NCBI GenBank assembly: GCA_039720395.1
Contig: CM077833.1
Location: 27,798,271 to 27,862,270, forward strand
DNA length: 64,000 bases
Source: Liquidambar formosana
Taxonomy: Eukaryota; Streptophyta; Magnoliopsida; Saxifragales; Altingiaceae
Direction of reading: 5' to 3'
In this document: in pieces, positions 21,972 through 36,550 of the stretch
Layout of the letters: the number at the start of each line of letters is the position of its first letter
How positions within the stretch are numbered: position 1 is the first letter of the stretch
Translations under genes and position numbers: made by a program
Notes under the pieces: model-generated
What the model was told of the DNA's origin: nothing
The model's input: the letters and a program-made list of their open reading frames with translations, nothing else
Database searches by the model: none

Positions 21972-22932
21972 ATGGATTCGGGCAAGGCAGAAGTAGTTCA
22001 CGACGTTTTTCCCTACCTTAGAGAATACAAAGACAGGAACCGTGGAGAGAATCGCAGGAACCGAAGTTGTCCCAGCAACCTTGGATCCTCAAACCGGCGT
22101 TTCATCCAAAGACATCGTAGTCATACCGGAAACCGGTGTCTCCGCCAGACTCTACCGTCCCAAGCTCACACCCAACCACCATAAGCTTCCTCTCGTACTA
22201 TACTTTCACGGAGGAGCATTTTGCATCGCATCGGCCGCCGAACCAAAGTACCACCACAGTCTTAACACACTAGTCTCAGAGGCCAACGTCATCGCCATGT
22301 CAGTGAACTACAGGTTAGCGCCGGAATATCCCCTTCCGGCGGCCTACGAAGATTCCTGGGATGTAATTCAGTGGGTGGCTTCCCACTGTACGGGAGATGC
22401 TCGACATGAGGCCTGGCTCACGGACCATGTTGACTTCGGGCGGGTTTTCTTGGCAGGAGACAGTGCTGGTGCTAATATTGCACACCACATGGCTTTGCGG
22501 GCCACGGGTTCAGGCCTGACCCGGAAATTGCAGTTTCTTGGTATTGTTTCGATCCATCCTTACTTCTGGGGAAAAGAGCCAATTGGGTTGGAGGTGACGG
22601 ATCCGAGAAAAGCCATGGTGGACAAGTGGTGGTTGTATGTTTGTCCGTCGGATAGAGGGAACGATGACCCGCTTATTAACCTGTTTGCAGATGGAGCCCC
22701 GAGTTTATCGGGGCTGGCATGTGAGAGGGTGGTTGTGTGTGTTGCAGAGAAAGACATACTGAGGGATAGAGGGCGACTCTACTATGAATCGTTGGTGAAG
22801 AGCGGGTGGCGAGGAACGGCGGAGATCATGGAGACACAAGGGGAGGATCATGTTTTCCATATCTTTGACCCCACTTGTGAGAAGGCTCAGAGCTTGATGA
22901 AACGTTTGGCTTCTTTCATTAACCAACAGTAG
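21972..22932 (+). pseudogene. Carboxylesterase, CXE family (copy 3), frameshifted near the start
   Basis: The ATG at 21,972 opens MDSGKAEVVHDVFPYLREYKD. The frame then breaks at about 22,033 where GACAGGAACC has one base more than the family pattern K-D-G-T-V-E-R. From 22,036 on, a second frame runs unbroken for about 297 residues to 22,932. The parts carry HGGAF (oxyanion hole), GDSAG (nucleophile), EKDILRDRG (Asp) and EDHVFHIF (His). Ignoring the extra base, the protein would be 319 residues and clearly diverged from copies 1 and 2. The long intact frame suggests either a very recent lesion or an assembly error. No in-frame ATG restores the full hydrolase after the break, since the second frame opens at a GTG. 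A CT-rich leader precedes the ATG. Confidence 0.85.
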
Positions 22933-23006
22933 CCTTCCATGGCTTCACTTTGAAACTGGTTACTCTCAGTTGGCATTTTTTTTAAGTCCCATTTCCAGCA
23001 GGTTCT

Positions 23007-23098
23007 GGATTTGGCGATGGTTTGAAAAAAAAAATCATCACCGTAATGGTAATCACACCATCACGATAATAGTTTTTTTCAGACCATCAGCAAATCCT
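23007..23098. mobile_element. Small foldback (MITE-like) 3' of CXE3
   Basis: The 92-bp stretch has inverted arms: GGATTTGGCGATGGTTTGAA on the left, and on the right the complement of AGGATTTGCTGATGGTCTGA. A-rich inner parts also pair. It lies about 75 bp after the CXE3 stop and may form a strong hairpin in the transcript. I did not establish a target duplication. Confidence 0.5.
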
Positions 23099-23957
23099 TG
23101 CTCTTTCCTCCAATGGCATTGATGTACTTTCGTCGGAATACCCTCATGTTTTTCCATCTGATTAATAATGAATTTGTGCTTTTCAGTTATCCCTTCTGCT
23201 TGTGCAGTATATTATACTAAAATTGTTTAATTTTTATTTTGACGCATCTAAGACAGATTCTCGTTGGATATTTTCATCCATCTTAAAAAAAGAAAAAAAG
23301 GAAAAAACAAACTGGTTCTCACCAACACCAGAAGGTATTTGACTTCTACTGACATCCATAGCCAACAAAACCAAAAAATGACTTTGTTCTTTCTAAATGA
23401 TCTTTTAACAACAACGTGAAGCCCAGGACTTCTTAGCAACTAGAGCACATCCAACAACTCAAAGTCAACTCCACAACAGCACATGCTAAATGAAATAAAA
23501 ACCACAATCTAACCATCTCAAGGCAGTTAATTGGATGACAGAAGCAATTCAACAATGGAATTTTTTTCACACGGTAATAACATATAATAAGCAAAAGCTA
23601 ATAGAAGGATGACCAACATAATTCAGTAGCATGCATTAAATGAGGAACATAATCAAATTACAGTGTGTAAGATCAACATTCAGTTCTACTTTAATAAAAT
23701 AAAATAAAAAAAAAACCAAAAGCTCAAATCAGGAAGATGGAATTAAGTAAAGAAAGAGTTATGTCTGAAGAGAATCACTTTCCTGCATTACTTTCTTCTC
23801 TTTTTAGTTCTGCTAGAACATTATGGCATTGCTAGCAGTTAGTTACTCACAAATAGCACAAACGATAAATGAAAGCAAACCCATATCGTTTTTGATGTGA
23901 TACTTTTAATCTCCTCTGAAACACAATTGCATCGAGCTTGGTTCCAAGCAATGAACT

Positions 23958-28014
<4,057 letters not shown>

Positions 28015-28674
28015 CTCTAGATTTTCTTTTACTTTCTCTCGCTTTCTAGCTCTTTCTCTCTCGACTTTCAGAATTCGATTTCTTTGTTAGCAAGATTTCT
28101 TTGACCCTAATGCCCGTATAAAATGCAGAGTAGATAAAAGAGTTGGGCATCTACTTTAAATAATGGGCTGCAACTTAGGGCGGGCTGACCCAGTCTTTGC
28201 ACAGATTTGGGCAGAAATTTTTCTACCCATTGGGCTAAATTTGGGCCGAAAACAACAGGCCAGACCTCAATTCGATTGGAGCTTAAACAGATGGGTCGAC
28301 GGACCCTGCATAATGTGCAATAATTTTTATTTGTCATTCACATCACATCTAATCTAATTGAATATAACTAGATTTTGGAGCACACAGCAAAAAATTGTTA
28401 CAAAAATATCAAAAAAGATAATAAAAAATTTTAATTTAAAATGAGAACAAAAAATGATATTAAGTAGTTAAAGAGAAGGAGAATAAAAGGGTAGTTATGA
28501 TAGAGAGAAAAGTAAGAAGAAGGGAATAAGATAGTGGGTGGTTAAGTTAGAGTTTATTTAGAGTCGTTACTTAAAAGACATTTTTAATCCGATTAACCTC
28601 TGCCTTCTTAGAAACTGGTGAGGGTTTTTTCATAATCTACCCAGTACATCCAACCAAAGTTCTAAACGCTTTCT

Positions 28675-28730
<56 letters not shown>

Positions 28731-29556
28731 TTTAGGGCAATCACGTGGCGCCTTGAATGAAATTATTTTAAAAATTTGGAGTCATTACAATTGTTAATGT
28801 GATAGAATCAATTTTTGCCTCTATCAAGTTGGTAGAGTGATCATGTCGTGGACGTATTTCTAAGGTCATTGTTTAGATTTCTCGTAGGAGTTGTAGTTAT
28901 CATTGATTGTGTAGGTATGAGGATTCTCACATGGACCATTAAAAGAGTAGTCTGGGCAACCTTAGTGGGAGTAATTTTTGGGATACCCCTAATCGTGAGT
29001 AAAATATATGTATACATTAGATTAATTTTTAGAAATTCATGAAATGCTATTATTTTGAATTTTCATTATCATTTGTAATGATGACTCTCAATTTTTATTT
29101 TTTTTTTCTATTCAATGTGATGACTTTGTACATTCCCTACTATGTAAAATACATAAATTATTTAATTTATATTTGGATGCCCAGATGGGCCCGTTAAAAA
29201 TGCGTTTGTAGTCCAGATAGCACATCTACATTTTAAGGGCGAAGATTTAGAGGAGGTTATGGTTTCAACTCCTTTCAAGTCTTGGGTGTGTGTGAGATGG
29301 AAACGGGTTATGGGAAGGAGGATGGGTTATCTCTCATTGTGTAGCCTGAGAACTTATTGTGTTCTCCTTTGAACAAAAAAAAGGAAAGAAAGGAAGTAAA
29401 AAAAAACCCCCTAGATAAATTGAAAAAGATAAGCTAAAACGATCAGCGGCCAAATAAAGAAAATGGTAAGTTCGAAATTATAATGTCACTATCCTTATCT
29501 AAATTCGTTTGTAGATACAATTATATAAACTTCCAATTTTGTTTCAGCGGAAAAGC
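28015..29556. other. RPN11 promoter and spacer, with TA microsatellite
   Basis: The RPN11 leader (minus strand) is pyrimidine/purine biased for about 60 bp. Around 28,160-28,330 GGGC-rich segments (GGGCGGGCTGACCC, GGGTCGACGGACCC) hint at an old hAT-like fragment. A (TCTATA)n/(TA)n tract covers 28,671-28,728. I see no supported gene; the hydrophobic open frame near 28,850 has no family features. Confidence 0.45.
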
Positions 29557-29564
29557 TATATAAG
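29557..29564 (+). promoter_or_regulatory. TATA box of the orphan patatin exon
   Basis: TATATAAG lies 92-99 bp before the ATG at 29,656, so a plausible core promoter is retained in front of the single exon. Confidence 0.45.
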
Positions 29565-29655
29565 AACTTAGGATTATTGAATTCCCAGCAGAGCTAAAGG
29601 TGACTTTAAACTAATTGATACTCAAAGAGCTTCCTGTATATCGTCACTTTTCTCA

Positions 29656-29796
29656 ATGGAAACAACATCCCAATCCCTTTTCCAAATTGAGCATCAAGCT
29701 TATGGACGCTTGATCACCATTCTCAGCATTGATGGAGGTGGAATCAGAGGGATTATCCCTGGAACTATCCTCGCTTTCCTGGAATCCCAGCTTCAG
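29656..29796 (+). pseudogene. Orphan first exon of a patatin-like phospholipase (PLP copy A)
   Basis: The 141-bp exon encodes 47 residues ending [18 protein letters not shown] then LESQLQ, followed by a GT donor. It is homologous to exon 1 of the three longer PLP copies (44 residues each) and carries the DGGGIRG oxyanion-hole motif. No second exon with the GTSTGG nucleophile elbow follows before 34,812, which belongs to copy B. It is therefore either a gene remnant or an alternative first exon for copy B. A join to copy B exon 2 would be in phase and would skip about 5 kb that includes B's own first exon. Confidence 0.75.
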
Positions 29797-31110
29797 GTGA
29801 TTTATGTGCCTCTATTAAGTTTGAGTAGGATGTCATTGCTTGGTTTGCAGGAATTTGTTTATGTAATTTTTCATGTCTCTACTAATTTTTGCTTGTGCTT
29901 TTTACCCTTTTATCAGTTTATAGTTGACGGAATATTGCGTCGCTACGACTCTTATATAATTTGCCAATAATGTCCAATTCTTTGTCACATTAGCAATTCT
30001 TAAGTACTAGAGGTGGTGGTGCCTACAGAATGTCCTAGCTTATCCCATAATTATAATGCATGAGACAATTTTAGGGTAGTAGATTTGAATTAAAAATTTT
30101 TGTGATATTTTTTTTAGCTGTCTAGTTTATTAATTATGTAGTAATGATAGAGGTATATCAAGATTTAATAGGATGGTCCTGATCAGATTTGAATAAATGA
30201 AGTTTATATAATAATGATTACGTGCCCGATGACTGTATACGCGACGTAGATTAGGATCTTTTCTAAAGAACACGTGTGAGTGCGTGACAAACGCAGACAA
30301 TCTTAATTGGCGTCCTGTATATGCATCGTTCAGTATATATATTGTGTGAGTATATTTCCGTTGGCCGTACTCCCACAATAAAATACAAGGATAGGAATAC
30401 AGCCCGCAAAGCATAGTTACCGAATTGGAGTTACGATCTGAGTCCTCAACACCAGCACGGGGCCATATGGGACTTTAGCCCTGGTGACCCTATCCAGGGC
30501 ATCAGCTCGGTTCCATTTCTATGGTAGTATGTGAGAACATCATCATCACCAGAACACGTCTTCAGCTTAGATTGTGACACCTAACAATCCCAATCAAACT
30601 ATGGTTCTGCTTTACTATCATGGTCAATTAACTATAGTTTGGCAATTACATCTAACCCGAGCTTAACCATCTCAACCATGATCAGCAAACCAAGGTTTGA
30701 TGGTTATTGGACTAACCCTAGTTAGGCTTAACTCAACCCAAGAGGTTATCTTAGCTGGCTCAGGTCAGTCCGTACAGGTGGGTATAAAAAGAACATTCCG
30801 CAGTCAAATGAGGTAAGAGGAACAGTACCCTAATTTCACACATCGCTTTTTATCTTTCCTCCTCTCCCTTCTCCCAAGAGAAATACAGTGACTAACTTAA
30901 GCATTGGAGAGATTTTGGCCGAACCCACTTCAGCCTCTCTCTAATCCTATTTTCCATCTCATGCTTGCAGATCAAACGATAGAATTAGTTCTAACCCCTA
31001 ATTATAGAGTTCATAGTCCAGTTTTAGACCTGTACATTATATAAGTTGGGTTTTAGGTTGGTTGGGTTACCCAATCCCTTTGCCCAAGCCAAACCCGGAC
31101 CGAGGTAAAG
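29797..31110. other. Spacer, no gene seen
   Basis: This is moderately AT-rich unique sequence. I looked for further patatin exons on the plus strand and found none. A TC/CC-rich stretch at 30,840-30,890 has no coding support. Confidence 0.4.
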
Positions 31111-31119
31111 ATTGAAAAT

Positions 31120-31517
31120 GAAGGCCTCTATTGGCACCCAAAGACTTGCTTTTCATCCCCCACTTATTTTACATTTTAAGATTTTATGAAAAATACGTAA
31201 GGTTTTCAGAAAAACTGACTACGATGCCTATTAGAAAGCATCATTTTGAATAACTTTTTGGAAGAAAGTTTTTCCAAAATCTATCGTTTAAGTAGACTTT
31301 TTAGTCATTTATGATGCGAATACTATAAATGGCAAAAAAGTCTACTTAAATGATAGATTTTGAAAAAACTTTCTTCTAAAAAGTTGTTCAAAATAATATT
31401 TTTCAATAGAGTACACTATTAGTTTTTATGAAAACCTTTTATATTTTTCATAAAATCATAAAATGTAAAATAAATGAGGAATAAAAAAAAAATCTTGGGG
31501 TGCCAATAGAGGCCCTC
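31120..31517. mobile_element. Mutator-like MITE, 9-bp target duplication (copy 3 of 3)
   Basis: This 398-bp element has inverted termini containing GGCCTCTATTGGCACCC and is flanked by the 9-bp repeat ATTGAAAAT (31,111-31,119 and 31,518-31,526). The two halves form a long imperfect foldback. The interior matches the elements at 13,808 and 17,619. Confidence 0.85.
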
Positions 31518-31667
31518 ATTGAAAATTTTTAATACAAGTCCAACTCGAGGTACAGTTCAAATTACTTGTTTCCCCAGCCCGCTCAATCATCGGGTTAAAT
31601 TCGGATTGGGCACATTGAGCCCAACCAAATTCCAGCCCTCCTTAATCCCATCTCCTAAGATTGTTCC

Positions 31668-32228
31668 ACACTGAAAACTCTGTTTCGGTTTGCTCCGCCC
31701 CGAGAACAGCATTGCGGACTGGTACGCTAAAGCCGGTGTGAAGAGGACTGCTCCATTTGTTGCTTGGCTGTGAGGTTGGTGTCCCATTGCAGTTTGCGCT
31801 TCAAGGTCCGGGTGTTTGCTTACTATGCCTGTCTGCTCATTCCCACTTTGCCTCGGACTTCTCAGCAGTGGATATAGCGAATGGTGGCTCTCTATTGATC
31901 GGGTCATTGGAGGCTCTTTATTGTTGTTGGTTTGTTCTTTATTGTGCTGGCCTCGTTTGCTAGGTTGGTGTGCTTTTCTCAGTGGGATTTCTTGTTTATC
32001 TTTTCTTTAGCGCATTTCTGGTGTTCGTTGTTTGGTGTCTTAGGGGGTCTTTGTTTGTGTGGTTGTGTGGTTTGTGCTAGGCTGCCTTTTTAGCTTGTGG
32101 GAGTCTCGTGGAGTTGTTTGGCTGTCATTATAGCTTATTTTGGTTAGTCCTGTGGTGTTGTATCGGGTGTCTTTCTTCTTCTCACTTTAATAATATTTTT
32201 TGTTGCCTACCAAAAAAGAAAAGAAAAG
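31668..32228 (+). mobile_element. 5'-truncated LINE-like 3' end
   Basis: This G/T-rich, A-poor stretch ends TTTTTTGTTGCCTACC followed by an A-rich tail (32,210-32,228), typical of a plant L1 3' UTR. Imperfect direct repeats flank it: AGATTGTTCCACAC at about 31,658 and AGATAGTTCCAAAC after the tail. They differ at 2 of 14 positions, which fits an old target duplication. No RT frame remains. Confidence 0.5.
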
Positions 32229-33193
32229 ATAGTTCCAAACTTAAACCCCGAATCCTCCTTCGAAGAGGGGGATTAACCAGGCAACAAGGAAAGTTCTATA
32301 AATCAAATAGACATGGAAACATATTTAATTTTCACATGGGCTCCAAACATCAAATTATACTTAGTTGAACCGAAACATTACAGAGTCTGGTCGACAGTTT
32401 CACAGATGGTTCAAATAGTAGCCCAGTCTCGTTTAAACTTAGTTGCCAGGGCCATGTTTCTCCAGTTCTGGCTGTTCCAACTGAACTTTGGTCGCATGGA
32501 AATTCCATCTATAATGCCCTTTTACATTAGGAGTACTAATAGTTTGATAACCTGCAAATTGTTTCCGAAGACTAGAAAATATCAGAAAAAAAGGGCTCAA
32601 AATACTGTTGTCGATATAGTTATCCCATTTTTGGTTTGTACCATAGTGATCAGTTCTGCAGGTGGCAAGCTAACAGGATGGATGCACCACAATCCCCACC
32701 CCTGCTTTTTTTTGGGCTAGCTGGTATCTTTTTTTTGGTTCAAGATAAGAAATGCATCAAAATATCAGAGTATATTAACCAAGGTAATGACAACAATTCC
32801 ACAAGCTTTGAATCTGAAATCTCCCCTTACAAAAGGGGAAGAGATGCCATAATTAGGTTATAAGGCCATTGGATAGCTGGTAGGTAGGTTTTCCCAAATG
32901 TGAAATGTGATAGCATATATGACCCAGGAAATGGGAATGCTATGTGTTGTTGGTTAGGTATGATCACTAGCTATAAATTGCTGTAGCATAGGCTAAGCAA
33001 AAGAGGAAAAAAGAAAAGGCCTTCACATTGTTGTAATTTTCTGAATCATGTGTTCATCACTATTTCTTCATAAGAAAAGAATTAGAAAAAGGTTGATTAT
33101 AGCAAGCAAAGAATATTTTCAAAGTACCGTAACTACTAGAATTTCATGGTCTATGGATTAGCGTGTGGAATGTGCACACACACACACACAGGC

Positions 33194-33240
<47 letters not shown>

Positions 33241-33241
<1 letters not shown>

Positions 33242-33598
33242 GAATTCTCCATTAAATTTCATAGCAGACTGTTACACCAAGTCGCCTTTCGAATATTACA
33301 GTTGCCTTGGATGACTTTTCGATACCATTAATCTGTTGGCTGATTCTGTCACTGATTATGGTGCTGCTTCTTAACTTGTTAACATTGGTATGAATTTCTG
33401 CCTAATTCTCGAACTTGCTTGAATTCTGCATTAATTTTCATAGCAGACTGTTACACCAAGTTGCCTTTTGAATATTACAGTTGCCTTGGATGACTTTTCG
33501 ATACCATTAATCTGTTGGCTGATTCTGTCACTGATTATGGTGCTGCTTCTTAACTTGTTAACATTGGTATGAATTTCTGCCTAATTCTCGAACTTGCT
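33241..33598 (+). repeat. Two-copy tandem repeat, period 179 bp
   Basis: Copies 33,241-33,419 and 33,420-33,598 are almost identical over their whole length (for example both contain CAGTTGCCTTGGATGACTTT), with differences only near the start. High identity suggests a recent duplication in the upstream region of PLP copy B. Confidence 0.9.
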
Positions 33599-34108
33599 TG
33601 GTATCATCCTATTATCCATTGTCACTTTGATTTTCCGCGTATACCAATGGCCAGTTGGAATAATCACCAAACGTATTGGTCATTGGACAAAGTTTGATTC
33701 AGATAACAGTATCTTGAGCTCCACTATTTAGAATAAATTGTTTTAATCATGCTCTTTTTTAGTTCACCTAGCTGATTATTCCTACCTACAATTCTCTTAA
33801 TTCAAGTCTAACCTACAAGTCCTGCATCTAGTATCAATGGGACTGTATATATTTGCTTAATCAAAAAGGCAAAGGTTGGAATTTTAAATCTTCAATTGTT
33901 TCCAGGGACAGGAATATGTGGTAGGTCCAGTCAAAACCATATCCAAGAAACTACACCACTAATAAGAACAGTAAAATTGGGTATAAGAAATGAAAATGGG
34001 GTCTAACTGAAACTATATATGTTTAATAAATGTCTACTTGGATCAAATTGGACCGGGAAAATTCTTATGACATTTATGAAAAATCAAATGTGGAGAAGAA
34101 TCGAGAAT

Positions 34109-34117
34109 CTATAAATA
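34109..34117 (+). promoter_or_regulatory. TATA box of PLP copy B
   Basis: CTATAAATA followed by CCC is shared with the intact PLP gene D (minus strand, 48,806-48,814). It lies 190 bp upstream of the ATG. Confidence 0.6.
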
Positions 34118-34298
34118 CCCTGATCACCAACCCATGTAGTATTCATTAGCCCCAAGGTATTCATTACCGGCCCTGATCACCAACCCAAGTAGTATTCAAG
34201 GTTTTAAAGAACTTCATTACCCCCCTTTCTCTCCAGGCTCTTAACTTCAGTGTCTCTCTCTCTCTCTCTCTCTCTCTCAACATTCTTTTGAATCTCTC

Positions 34299-36550
34299 AT
34301 GGAAGGAGCAAAATCACCCCTACAACCTCCAACTTTTGGAAACCTAATCACCATTCTTAGTATTGATGGAGGTGGAATAAGAGGGATTCTCCCAGGAACT
34401 ATCCTTAGCTTCCTAGAGTCTGAGCTTCAGGTAGAGGGTTTCGTCTAATTTTCATCTGAGAATTAAACATAAAAAACCCCAAGATCTCAATTTTCATCTG
34501 AGAATCAAACATCAAAAACCCCAAGATCTTATTTTGCAATTTGAAAATCATTGGCATGTTTACTCATATATAATGGCCATTTATCATCAATTTTTATCTT
34601 GCATGATAAGAACAAGAAGGCAATAGTCCTATTTTGAACCATGGTGATTGCATGCATGCATTCCATTGCAACGTACTCTTGGTATTTTTAATAGGACACT
34701 GCATTAATTTAAGATTCTTCCCTATTTTAATGGTTTTTTTTTTTATTTTTTATATCAATTACTTTGAATTTTTCATGTACTTATTCTATGTTTGTTCGGC
34801 CACATGTGCAGAAGCTAGATGGTGAGGATGCACGAATTGCAGACTATTTTGATGTGATCTCAGGGACAAGCACAGGTGGCATTGTGACTGCGATGCTAAC
34901 CACCCCAAACGACAAGAAACGCCCTATGTTTGCTGCCAAAGATATCAATACCTTTTATCTTGAACACTGCCCTAAAATCTTCCCTCAGGACAGGTTATAA
35001 TCTTTGTGATGAACCTTTTGATCAACAAGGCATTTACATGATAACATGATCCTATTTTCTCTAAAACAAGCTATTTTTTCCCCCATGTTGTGCAACAGTT
35101 GTCCATTTCATCATGTTGCAAAGATTATCAAAACCATATCGGGACCAAAATACAATGGCGAGTATCTACGTAGCATTGTTAAGGAAAAACTAGGAAACAC
35201 AAGGTTGCACCAGGCATTGACTAATGTTGTCATCCCAACTTTTGACATCAAGCGGCTCCAGCCAACCATCTTCTCCAGCTATGCGGTTCGTCTTTATCTC
35301 TTTTAAAAAAAATTGCTTCTTCACAATTTTCATTCTAAAGTAATTGTTCAAGAAGGGCTATTTAGCCATAAACTCTATTTTATTTACTCGCTATATATGT
35401 GTATGGTTTAGGTGAAGAGCAACCCAAGCATAGATGCCTTACTCTCAGACATATGCATCGGAACCTCAGCTGCCCCAACTTATCTTCCAGCCCATTATTT
35501 TGAAACTAGAGATTCCAGCGGAAAAATAAGGGAATTCAATCTTATTGATGGGGGTGTAGCTGCTAATAATCCGGTACTGATATAGTTAATTATATATAAT
35601 TGAATTCGAAAATCTTGAGATCCTGATAGCTAGCTAGTCTCACCCATTTTCTTTTTCACTCTTTCAGGCTTTAGTTGCAATCGGTGAAGTGACCAAAGAG
35701 ATCAACCGTGGAAGTTCAGACTTCATTCATATAAAGCCCACTGACTATGGTCGGTTTCTGGTTATATCCTTAGGGACTGGTTCAGCAAAAATTGAAGAGA
35801 AATACAATGCGAAAGAAGCAGCTAAGTGGGGTGTTTTAGGATGGTTGACCTCCGGCGGTTCCACTCCATTAGTGGAACGTGTTTACTCAAGCTAGCGGTG
35901 ACATGGTTGACTTTCACATTTCTGAGGTTTTTCAAGCCCTTCACTCTGAAGAGAATTACATTCGAATTCAGGTATGCATCCACGAATGAATATCATTGTG
36001 CTTCCTTAATCATGCTTCCTCTGTATAGGTTGGGCCCTATGAGCATTAAAAAAATTACCATTGAATAACCCAAAAAAAAAAAAAAAGAAAAACTATTTTG
36101 AATCCATCGACCATCTAACATGGTTTTGATTAAAATGAAAAATCCAACATAAATTTATGATGTTCACTTTTGAATAACCAAAAAAAAAAAAAAATGCAGG
36201 ATGATTCATTAAGTGGGGTACTGTCTTCTGTGGATATCGCCACCAAGGAGAACTTAGAAAATCTGGTGAAAGTTGGCGAGGGATTGCTGAAAAAACCGGT
36301 TTCAAGGGTGAATCTGGAGACTGGTATGTTTGAGCGTCTTAATCAGGGCACAAATGAAGAGGCCCTCATAAGGTAAAAAGGCAACTCCTTGTCTATATAT
36401 ATGTTATTATTATAATTATTAAACTTAATTTATGCGACTAGCGATGATTTTTATTTCTTTAATATTTGTAGGATAGCAGCAATACTCTCCAAGGAGAAGC
36501 GGCAGCGAGAGGCGACATCACCACATGGAAATGCTACCGATTCTAAATGA
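34299..36550 (+). pseudogene. Patatin-like phospholipase, seven exons, one frameshift (PLP copy B)
   Basis: Exons are 34,299-34,430, 34,812-34,993, 35,099-35,285, 35,412-35,573, 35,668-35,971, 36,200-36,372 and 36,472-36,550. Lengths equal those of the intact copy D except exon 5 (304 instead of 303) and the last exon (79 instead of 94). Motifs are DGGGIRG (exon 1), GTSTGG with the nucleophile Ser (exon 2) and [10 protein letters not shown] with the catalytic Asp (exon 4). One extra base at about 35,876-35,880 (GTGGAACGTG) shifts the frame and gives TAG at 35,893-35,895, after the catalytic dyad but before the C-terminal third. PLPs are cytosolic lipid acyl hydrolases. The rest of exons 5-7 is undamaged, so a recent lesion or a sequencing error is likely. 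Otherwise it would encode 405 residues. Confidence 0.85.
34449..34532 (+). repeat. Tandem repeat in intron 1 of PLP copy B
   Basis: Two near-identical copies of about 43 bp contain TTTTCATCTGAGAAT and AAAACCCCAAGATCT. Confidence 0.8.

Larger units (their letters stand above)
32229..34298 (+). other. Spacer and promoter region of PLP copy B
   Basis: No gene is seen. The region contains CA/TA microsatellites (33,176-33,238), the 179-bp tandem repeat at 33,241-33,598, a short tandem repeat at about 34,120-34,200 and a CTATAAATACCC box at 34,109-34,120. A (TC)n tract at about 34,252-34,278 sits in the probable leader just before the ATG. Confidence 0.5.

Noticed and set aside
21972..22932. CXE3 as a legume-type 2-hydroxyisoflavanone dehydratase
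   Set aside because: That enzyme carries Thr at the nucleophile position. CXE3 has GDSAG with Ser, which points to an esterase, and the gene is frameshifted here.
28848..29042. 64-residue hydrophobic open frame
   Set aside because: It resembles a membrane peptide by composition only. It has no neighbours, splice partners or family motif.
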